Source: Collinsella sp. (GTDB taxonomy: Bacteria > Actinomycetota > Coriobacteriia > Coriobacteriales > Coriobacteriaceae). From it: DNA of 10,352 bases. Under the pieces are notes generated by a model that had not been told where the DNA came from, did no database searches, and saw nothing but the letters and a program-made list of their open reading frames with translations. The DNA is taken from contig DXLY01000048.1 in NCBI GenBank assembly GCA_019414465.1, forward strand, positions 3,055-13,406, read 5' to 3'. The number at the start of each line of letters is the position of its first letter. The first letter of the stretch is position 1. This document shows, piece after piece, positions 1-5,668 of this stretch. The translations under genes and the position numbers were made by a program.

Positions 1-66
1 CGTTGAGGCTATGCGCTCGCTGCGCCCATCCCACACGCGTGGCGCAGCGAGCGCATAGCCTCAACG
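1..66. repeat. Perfect 26-bp-arm inverted repeat at window edge
   Basis: Bases 1-26 and 41-66 are perfect reverse complements, separated by a 14-nt loop (27-40). The repeat covers the last 17 codons and the stop of the CPBP protease gene, so the stop codon lies inside the second arm as read on the minus strand. It could be a strong transcription terminator, but any T-tract would lie outside the window. The arm reaches exactly base 1, so a fold-back chimera at a contig end is an equally good explanation. The repeat itself is certain; its meaning is not. Confidence 0.9.
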
Positions 67-911
67 AGGATGACGCCGGCGATAGCGACCGTGATTACCA
101 CGTCGAGCGGTGTGTTCACAAACCACAACAGACCCATCAGGTACGACCCGGCGTTAAAGGCAAAGTGCAGCAGGATCGTGTAGCGGAGCTTTCCGGTGGT
201 CACGAGCACCCAGCCAAAGATGAGGCCGGCGGCACCCGCATAGCAGCCCTGTACCCAGTTCATGTGCATAAAACCGAAGATTGCCGCCTGCAGCACAATC
301 GCCGCGGCGATACCCCACGTGCTTGGTGCCGCCCAGGGCACCATGGCGCCGTCCTGCGCGCTCGCACGACGCCTGCGCTTCCAAAGCGGGCGGCACTGCG
401 GATTAAACGCTCGTAGCGAAAACTCAAAAACAATGCCGCGCACCAGCAACTCCTCGCAAAACGGAGCGCCGAGCACCGTGGTCAGGACGGCAAGAAGGTT
501 GGTATCGCCCAAGCCTGTTTCCTCGACGAGCTCGCTATAGTCCGCCGCAACCTCGGGCAGCAGCGACAGCACGCCGTCGCATAGGTAGCTAATGACCACC
601 TGTATGGATAGGCCGATCACGACAACGCATGCGATGCGCTTCCATGCAGCATTTGCTCCCCCGCCGAGCGGGCGTTCACCTTGCCGGCGCGCCATGAAGG
701 AGCGGGGCCACAGATAGCGCCACCACAGCAGCGCCATCAAAAACGACGCCGTCTGAGCGGAGGCCTGAAACCATTGAATATCGAGATTGTCGATCGGGAA
801 ACCCGTCAGTGCCGACACGATGTCCAGCGCGGAGAACAAAACAATGCTCAGGGCAATATCGGCAGCGACGACACCAAAACAGGCAAGCGCCCAAACCAGC
901 GCATTGAGCAT
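9..911 (-). CDS. CPBP family intramembrane glutamic protease (CAAX protease-like)
   Basis: This is a 300-residue multi-pass membrane protein. The CPBP (Abi/CAAX protease, Rce1-like) signature is complete: E153-E154 with R158 (EExxxR), F212 to H216 (FxxxH) and H249 to N253 (HxxxN). Hydrophobic segments lie near residues 1-36, 51-68, 92-118, 199-238 and 245-285, and there is an Arg-rich cytosolic-type loop near 174-184. The ATG at 911 is chosen because a strong GAGGAG ribosome site lies 6 nt upstream; an in-frame start at 935 lacks one. Family members cleave proteins within the membrane or act in bacteriocin self-immunity, but no bacteriocin gene is visible here. The last seven residues (GMGAASA) come from the second arm of the edge inverted repeat and may be artificial, so the true C-terminus is uncertain. 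The gene may share a transcript with the upstream antitoxin gene or start within the REP-like repeat. Confidence 0.85.
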   Translation of the reverse strand: MLNALVWALACFGVVAADIALSIVLFSALDIVSALTGFPIDNLDIQWFQASAQTASFLMALLWWRYLWPRSFMARRQGERPLGGGANAAWKRIACVVVIGLSIQVVISYLCDGVLSLLPEVAADYSELVEETGLGDTNLLAVLTTVLGAPFCEELLVRGIVFEFSLRAFNPQCRPLWKRRRRASAQDGAMVPWAAPSTWGIAAAIVLQAAIFGFMHMNWVQGCYAGAAGLIFGWVLVTTGKLRYTILLHFAFNAGSYLMGLLWFVNTPLDVVITVAIAGVILVEAMRSLRHACGMGAASA

Positions 912-928
912 GCCAACCTCCTCAAAAC

Positions 929-986
929 CCGGCACTTAGGGACGTTCCTTAACTGCCGGCAGAAAAGGAACGTCCCTAAGTGCCGG
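929..986. repeat. REP-like palindromic element between two genes
   Basis: Arms 929-950 and 965-986 are perfect 22-bp reverse complements around a 14-nt loop (951-964). The loop contains its own 10-bp palindrome, CTGCCGGCAG (953-962), and the same GCCGGCA core recurs at the outer end of the right arm (982-988). On the minus strand the stem is followed by GTTTTG, so it could also end transcription from the antitoxin gene, 18 nt before the CPBP start codon. The modular palindrome made of repeated short blocks is typical of REP or short non-autonomous elements mobilised by Y1-type RAYT transposases. No transposase is present here. Confidence 0.75.
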
Positions 987-999
987 CAGTTTGGGACAG

Positions 1000-1203
1000 T
1001 CATTGTTGATGAGAATCGGGCGAAATGCCAAAGGCCCCGTTGGGCGAGATGTCGAACGGGAAGGTGCCGCAGCGATTGAACGCGGCGATAAACATGCGGA
1101 TGGCGTTGGACGGCGTGGTGCCCACGAGCTGGGTTGCCGCCGCGAAGGCCGCCTTTTCCTCGGGCAAGACCTTCGCGACAACCGGGGTCATGTGTTCTGC
1201 CAT
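1000..1203 (-). CDS. Orphan RelB/DinJ-family antitoxin-like protein
   Basis: This is a 67-residue protein. Residues 8-53 read like the RelB/DinJ ribbon-helix-helix domain: a short beta strand (VVAKVLP), an acidic/Ala-rich helix ending in a Gly-Thr-Thr turn, PSNAIRMFIAAF as the second helix, and the family-typical tail GTFPFDIS. The ATG at 1203 is preceded by AAGGAAG four nt upstream; an in-frame start at 1278 adds a non-homologous Pro/Gln-rich leader and is rejected. RelB/DinJ proteins neutralise RelE/YafQ-type mRNA interferases and repress their own operon. No toxin gene fits on either side: 88 nt of REP-like repeat lie downstream and 215 nt of non-coding leader upstream. It may therefore be a solitary regulator or the remnant of a lost module. 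The family call is firm, the function less so. Confidence 0.72.
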   Translation of the reverse strand: MAEHMTPVVAKVLPEEKAAFAAATQLVGTTPSNAIRMFIAAFNRCGTFPFDISPNGAFGISPDSHQQ

Positions 1204-1238
1204 GGCGCTTCCTTTTTGAAACGACGGTGGTGCGGATA

Positions 1239-1295
1239 GATGCGGGCCACGCGGCTGGGCGACGGGCTGTGAAGGCAACCCGATTGGCCCGCATC
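1239..1295. repeat. 11-bp inverted repeat in the antitoxin leader
   Basis: GATGCGGGCCA at 1239-1249 is perfectly complementary to 1285-1295, with a 35-nt G/C-rich loop. It lies about 36 nt upstream of the antitoxin start codon on the minus strand, so it would form a stem in the 5' leader of that mRNA. It could affect translation or be incidental. No tail of T residues follows, so a terminator is unlikely. Confidence 0.45.
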
Positions 1296-1317
1296 CGGAG
1301 TTTGTTTCTGCTGCGTT

Positions 1318-1346
1318 GGTATTACTTGGTAACCCTAAGTATTACC
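1318..1346. promoter_or_regulatory. Operator-like imperfect palindrome upstream of antitoxin gene
   Basis: GGTATTACTT (1318-1327) and AAGTATTACC (1337-1346) are 10-bp arms with one mismatch, separated by 9 nt that include a central GGTAACC palindrome. The block is AT-richer than its surroundings and lies 115 nt upstream of the antitoxin ATG, in the only spacer between that gene and the ABC transporter gene. RelB/DinJ-type proteins usually bind palindromes in their own promoter, so this is a reasonable operator candidate. I could not assign convincing -35 and -10 boxes. Confidence 0.35.
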
Positions 1347-1418
1347 CCGCAGATAGAATACCACACCCGACCCCATGGAGACGGAGGAAAACGGATCATT
1401 TTGTTGCTGAGTTAGTAT

Positions 1419-2795
1419 TTAGAGCGTGATGATATCCGAGATATCGAGGGCCTGAGCATCGGCGGTGTCGTGCGTGGCAAGCAGGAGCATGCGGCCGTCG
1501 AGCAAGTCGAGCACAGCGTCGGCCGTCACATCGCGCGCGGCGGCATCCAAGCCGGTAAAGGGCTCGTCAAGAATCACCGCGCCGCCCGGGCACAGCAGGG
1601 CTCGAGCGATCTCGACGCGACGGCGCTGCCCGCCCGAAAGCTCGGCCACGCGAGCATGCACATCGACCCCCGGCACCAGCAAGCGCAACAGGGCCGCAGC
1701 ACTCGAGGCGTCCACGCGTGCATCGGCGCACACCAGCACGTTATCCAGCGCCGAGGCGGACTCGACCAAGCGTGCATCCTGAAACACCATCGAGCACGGT
1801 GCGCACTCCCCTGCCGCAAGGGCAAGGAGCGTCGACTTACCCGCACCCGAGGCGCCCATCACACAGATACGCCCACCCGCGGGCACGTTGAGCACCAGTC
1901 CGTCGAGCGCCGGCGCCCAGGGCGCGCGATCGCCCACGGCAAGCGCAAGCTCCGCCGCAGCGCCATCGCCCGCAGCCCTCGCACGCCCGCGCAGCCCATG
2001 CCCATGCGCCCGCACGGCCGCACCCCACGCCACGGGCCCCGAAACCCGCAGCAGCCACACCAGCACGCGCTCACACGCCCACGAGGCGGCAACGACCAGC
2101 ACGGTCCAAGCCAGCAGGTCGGCCGTCTCAATCAAAAGCTTCGCCTGATAGATGCGCTCACCCACGGTGCCCACCGCCATGCCGATCAGCTCGGCTGCCA
2201 CACCGGCCTTCCAGCTCATGCCGATCACGGCACGCGCACACGAAAGCACAAACGGCAGGACTTCGCGCCAGGTGTGGGCGCAAAACAGTCGCCAGCCCCG
2301 CACGCCATGCAGACGAAACATCTGCTCCAGTGGCTTATCCACCTGCGACAAGCCTTCGACCAGTGAGAAATACACGCCCGGCAGCGCCATCAAAAAGACC
2401 GCCGCAATGCTCACGCACGCCGACCCCAGCCAAATGAGCAGCAGGACCACTACGCAGGCAACCGGCGTCGCCTTAACAAACGAAAGCGCCGGCGCCACCA
2501 GGTGGGCAAACGTCCGCGAGTGCGACGAGACTCCGGCGAGCACGCCGCCGCATACCGCGGCAAGCGCCAGCCCGCCCAGAATCCGCACACCCGAGCCCGC
2601 CAGAATCGCCCACGTGCCGGCATCGCATGCCAGCCGCAGCAACGCCACTGCAACAGCGCCCGGCCCCGGCAAAATCAGCGGCTGCGCCACCAGCGCCGCC
2701 ACCAGCATCCACACGGCAAGCCAAAAGGCGGCGACGGCACCTGCTGCCGCCACCGCCTTCATACGCTCTGTCATTTGTCGAGCAAACGCACGCAC
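1419..2795 (-). CDS. ABC transporter permease-ATPase fusion, NitT/TauT (SsuC-SsuB) type
   Basis: A single 458-residue chain joins a transmembrane importer subunit to its ATPase. Residues 1-255 form a BPD-type permease with five to six membrane segments and a coupling-helix (EAA-like) region near 177-208, ending in the usual ELIGM-type stretch. After a Gly/Ala/Arg-rich linker, residues about 285-458 are the nucleotide-binding domain: Walker A GASGAGKST (314-322), Q-loop VFQD (337-340), signature LSGGQ (386-390), Walker B AVILDEPF (406-413) and switch His442. Only about 17 residues separate Walker A from the Q-loop, about half the usual spacing, so the antiparallel beta subdomain is largely missing. 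Members import nitrate, sulfonates, taurine or thiamine precursors; the substrate here is unknown. The GTG start at 2795 lies 3 nt after the stop of the binding-protein gene, with GGAG six nt before it, suggesting translational coupling. No clear terminator follows. Confidence 0.88.
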   Translation of the reverse strand: MRAFARQMTERMKAVAAAGAVAAFWLAVWMLVAALVAQPLILPGPGAVAVALLRLACDAGTWAILAGSGVRILGGLALAAVCGGVLAGVSSHSRTFAHLVAPALSFVKATPVACVVVLLLIWLGSACVSIAAVFLMALPGVYFSLVEGLSQVDKPLEQMFRLHGVRGWRLFCAHTWREVLPFVLSCARAVIGMSWKAGVAAELIGMAVGTVGERIYQAKLLIETADLLAWTVLVVAASWACERVLVWLLRVSGPVAWGAAVRAHGHGLRGRARAAGDGAAAELALAVGDRAPWAPALDGLVLNVPAGGRICVMGASGAGKSTLLALAAGECAPCSMVFQDARLVESASALDNVLVCADARVDASSAAALLRLLVPGVDVHARVAELSGGQRRRVEIARALLCPGGAVILDEPFTGLDAAARDVTADAVLDLLDGRMLLLATHDTADAQALDISDIITL

Positions 2796-2798
2796 GGG

Positions 2799-3863
2799 CT
2801 ACTCCATGTAGTAAAAATCATCAGCCGGGAGCTTGCCGCCCACGGCACTCGCGTCCGCGTCGGACAGCACCTGCAGATACCCGCTAAGTGCCGCCTTCAT
2901 ATCCTTGCCCGTCTGACACACGAGCATGCACCCGGGAATCGCCTTTTCGGCAATCGTGGCGTTATCCACGATGCCCGCATCGACCACGGCCTGCGCCCAG
3001 TCTGACGGCGCCGCATTGACAGCCTTCACGCTCGCCTCATGGCAGCTCAGGAATTCCGCCACGGCCTCGGGATGTTCCTCGGCAAACGCGCGGCGCACCA
3101 CGGTCACACCCGTCAGCAAGCGCGAGCCCGTGTCTCCTGCCAGCTCGTCCCACACATCGGTCAGGCTCACCGGTGCCGACAGCTTGCCCTCGCTCTTGGC
3201 GATAGCAGCGGTCTTGAACGGCTCCGGCAGCACGCCCACGGCAGACGGATCGGCAAGCAACGCCGACAGCACCTCGGTGGGCTCGCTCTTAAACTCGAGC
3301 GTCACCTGGCCGGTCAGGCCCGCGCGCTCCAGCAGGTAGTTCATGACGTACTCCGGCGTCGTGCCCTTGCCCGTCATGTAGACGGTGCGACCCGCCAGGT
3401 CGCCAAACGAGGCCACACTCGCATCGCCCGTCACAACGTTCAGCACGCCCAGCGTGTTGATGTCGATGACCTGCACCGCGCCCTCGGTCTTGTTGCAGAG
3501 CGCGCTCGCCACGTTGGCTGGCACCAGGGCAATGTCGATATCGCCCTGAATGACCTTGGGCACGATCTCGTCGGCGGCAGTGTTGATCGCAAAGTCGAAC
3601 TCATTGTCCGTCTCGCCATCGGCCGCCTGGTCCATAAACTGCACCAGGCCAATCGAGGTCGGCCCCTTGAGCGAGGCGACGTGCACCTCGACCGGCTCTG
3701 CAGCAGCACCGGCGCCGTCCGCGGCAGTCGAGCCCGCGTCGGACCCGGCACATGCAGCCCCGCCACCACAGCCAACCAGCGCAAGCGACAACGCACCCGC
3801 GGCGAGCGCCGAGGCAAACCCCCGGCGCGACATCTCAACATTAAACGCGCGCATCGCTAGCAC
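2799..3863 (-). CDS. Tat-type lipoprotein solute-binding protein (NitT/TauT, NMT1-like)
   Basis: This is a 354-residue extracytoplasmic binding protein. The N-terminus combines a twin-arginine motif (SRRGF, residues 12-16), a hydrophobic Ala/Leu core and a lipobox LVGC with the acylated Cys at 32, followed by a Gly/Ala/Ser linker to about residue 57. The mature part follows the SsuA/NMT1 pattern: an opening strand VHVASLKGPTS, the GDIDIALVPANVASAL segment (107-122), a second lobe with GKGTTPEYVMNYLL, and LPEPF at 212-216. It should deliver a small solute to the fused permease-ATPase encoded just downstream. The ligand cannot be read from the sequence. The GTG at 3863 overlaps the hydrogenase stop by 7 nt and has GAGG four nt upstream. 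The ATG at 3854 is an alternative two nt after that stop, with a poorer 13-nt spacing. Both starts keep the whole signal peptide. Confidence 0.86.
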   Translation of the reverse strand: MLAMRAFNVEMSRRGFASALAAGALSLALVGCGGGAACAGSDAGSTAADGAGAAAEPVEVHVASLKGPTSIGLVQFMDQAADGETDNEFDFAINTAADEIVPKVIQGDIDIALVPANVASALCNKTEGAVQVIDINTLGVLNVVTGDASVASFGDLAGRTVYMTGKGTTPEYVMNYLLERAGLTGQVTLEFKSEPTEVLSALLADPSAVGVLPEPFKTAAIAKSEGKLSAPVSLTDVWDELAGDTGSRLLTGVTVVRRAFAEEHPEAVAEFLSCHEASVKAVNAAPSDWAQAVVDAGIVDNATIAEKAIPGCMLVCQTGKDMKAALSGYLQVLSDADASAVGGKLPADDFYYME

Positions 3864-5668
3864 GCCCCCTCGTTAGGCATCGACCAGGCGTGATGGTCGG
3901 TATGCAGCAACTCCTCGGCCAGCGGCGAGAGCGGCGCGCCTAAAAACTCGCGGTAGCACGCCTGAACATCGGGGTTCTCGTGCGAGAAGCGAATGTCCGC
4001 AGCGGCATCCAGGCCCCACAGCACCTGGCCGCGCTCGGCCGCCAGCTCGCAGCCGTCGTGGATGGGCTGACCGCCGCCACCGACGCAGCCGCCCGGGCAC
4101 GCCATGACCTCGACGAAGTCATAGCTCGCACGGCCGTCGCGAATCGCATCGAGCAGACGGGCAGCGTTGCCCAGCCCGTGCGCCACGGCGACGCGCACCT
4201 TGGTGCCATCGATATCGGCCACGGCCTCCTTCCAGCCATTCAGGCCACGCACGTCGGTAAAGAAATCCGCATCGGGGTTCTTGCCCGTCACCAGGTAATA
4301 GGCCGAGCGCACGGCAGCCTCCATCACGCCTCCCGTGGCGCCAAAGATCACGCCCGCGCCCGTGCCGAAGCCCAGCGGCGTATCGAGCGGCTCCTCGGTA
4401 AGCGTGTCGACGCTCACGTGGCTCGCGCGAATCATGCGCACCATCTCGCGCACCGTCAGCGCAACGTCCACGTCGGGCGCGCCGCCCTCGCCCATCATGC
4501 TCGGCAGCGCGCACTCGGCCTTCTTGGCCGTGCACGGCATCACGGACACCACGAACAGGCGCTCGGGCTCCACGCCCAGCACCTTGGCGTAGTACGTCTT
4601 GGCGATGGCGCCGAACATCTGCTGCGGCGACTTTGACGTGGACAGGCTGTCGACAAACTCCGGATAACGCGCCTTCACAAAGCGAACCCAACCCGGGCAG
4701 CAGCTCGTAAACATGGGCCAGCCGCGGCTGTCACCTTCGCCCTTGGCGGCGGCGCCCAGGCGCTCGAGCAGCTCGGAGCCCTCCTCCATAATGGTGAGGT
4801 CGGCCGAGAAATCGGTATCGAACACGTACTCAAAGCCCACGCGGCGCAGCGCGCAAGCCAAGCGCTCAACGGTGGCTTCCTCGCGAGACATGCCGAGTTC
4901 CTCGCCCCAAGCGCTACGCACGGCCGGCGCGATCTGCACCAGCACGATCTTGTCGGGATCGGCGATGGCGTCGAACACGGTCTCGGTATCGTCGCGCTCG
5001 CGCAGTGCGCCCGTCGGGCAATGTGTAATGCACTGGCCGCACGCGACGCAATCGGTCTTGCCGATCGGCGCGCGCCCGCGGGTACCCACGGCGGTATGCG
5101 TGGCGCGGTTGGTCAGGTCCCAAATCCCTAGTCCCTGCACTCTCTCGCACACCTTGATGCAGCGCATGCATTTAATGCACTTGTCGTTTTCGCGGATGAT
5201 GGGGAAATCGAAGTCCCAGCCCTCGCGCGCCAGGTGCTGCTCGTACGGCAGATAGAAGATACCCAGGTCGTTGGCGATGGTCTGCAGGTTGCAGTTACCA
5301 CTGCGCACGCAGCTCGTACAGCGCGAGTCGTGCTGGGACAGCAGCAGCTGCACGTTGGTGCGACGCGCCTCGCGGGCCTTGGGGCTGTTGGTGTGGACCA
5401 CCATGCCGTCGAGCACGTAGTTGTTGCAGGCGGCAACCAGCTGGTCGCAGCCCTCAACCTCGACCACGCATACGCGGCAGCCGCCGATCTCGTTTAGATC
5501 GCGCAGGTAGCACAGGGTGGGAATCTGGATGCCGGCGGACTTGGCCGCATCCAGGATCGTGGTGTGCTCGGGAACCACGACCTCGCAATTATCGATCGTA
5601 AGCTTGACCATGTTATGCGCTCCGTTTTCGGTGTTGTCGCTGACGGTGGTGTTGTTGGGCTCTACCAT
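3857..5668 (-). CDS. [FeFe] hydrogenase, group A, catalytic subunit
   Basis: This subunit catalyses H2 oxidation or proton reduction in the cytoplasm (603 residues; no signal peptide). Domains in order: a NuoG-like [2Fe-2S] domain (C53, C64, C67, C81), a His-ligated [4Fe-4S] site (H113, C117, C120, C126), two ferredoxin [4Fe-4S] sites (C164/167/170/174 and C207/210/213/217), and the H-cluster domain. All three H-cluster motifs are intact: TSCCPGW (321-327), MPCTAKKAE (377-385) and EVMACPGGCVGGGGQP (520-535). C324, C379, C524 and C528 should ligate the cluster, and C323 matches the proton-relay Cys. The ATG at 5668 overlaps the upstream stop (ATGGTAG) and has GGAGG-type sites 8 nt away. The ATG at 5611, with GGAG 8 nt upstream, would give the more usual start MVKLTIDN. 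HydEFG maturases, which it needs, are not in the window. Pairing with a GltD-like partner resembles the group A2, glutamate-synthase-linked class. Confidence 0.95.
   Translation of the reverse strand: MVEPNNTTVSDNTENGAHNMVKLTIDNCEVVVPEHTTILDAAKSAGIQIPTLCYLRDLNEIGGCRVCVVEVEGCDQLVAACNNYVLDGMVVHTNSPKAREARRTNVQLLLSQHDSRCTSCVRSGNCNLQTIANDLGIFYLPYEQHLAREGWDFDFPIIRENDKCIKCMRCIKVCERVQGLGIWDLTNRATHTAVGTRGRAPIGKTDCVACGQCITHCPTGALRERDDTETVFDAIADPDKIVLVQIAPAVRSAWGEELGMSREEATVERLACALRRVGFEYVFDTDFSADLTIMEEGSELLERLGAAAKGEGDSRGWPMFTSCCPGWVRFVKARYPEFVDSLSTSKSPQQMFGAIAKTYYAKVLGVEPERLFVVSVMPCTAKKAECALPSMMGEGGAPDVDVALTVREMVRMIRASHVSVDTLTEEPLDTPLGFGTGAGVIFGATGGVMEAAVRSAYYLVTGKNPDADFFTDVRGLNGWKEAVADIDGTKVRVAVAHGLGNAARLLDAIRDGRASYDFVEVMACPGGCVGGGGQPIHDGCELAAERGQVLWGLDAAADIRFSHENPDVQACYREFLGAPLSPLAEELLHTDHHAWSMPNEGAC

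Noticed and set aside
936..1294. Overlapping minus-strand frames through the REP-like repeat
   Set aside because: They read through the palindrome in frames other than the antitoxin, lack ribosome sites and give Arg/Pro-rich low-information peptides.
1134..1415. Plus-strand frame through the antitoxin leader
   Set aside because: Half of it is antisense to the antitoxin gene and the rest crosses palindromic non-coding sequence. It has no recognisable domain.
1379..1418. Terminator after the ABC transporter gene
   Set aside because: No stem of useful length and no T-tract could be found just downstream of the stop at 1419.
1470..2366. 298-codon plus-strand frame antisense to the ABC gene
   Set aside because: Its translation is rich in Arg, His, Gln and Pro with no domain, while the minus-strand frame has all ABC motifs.
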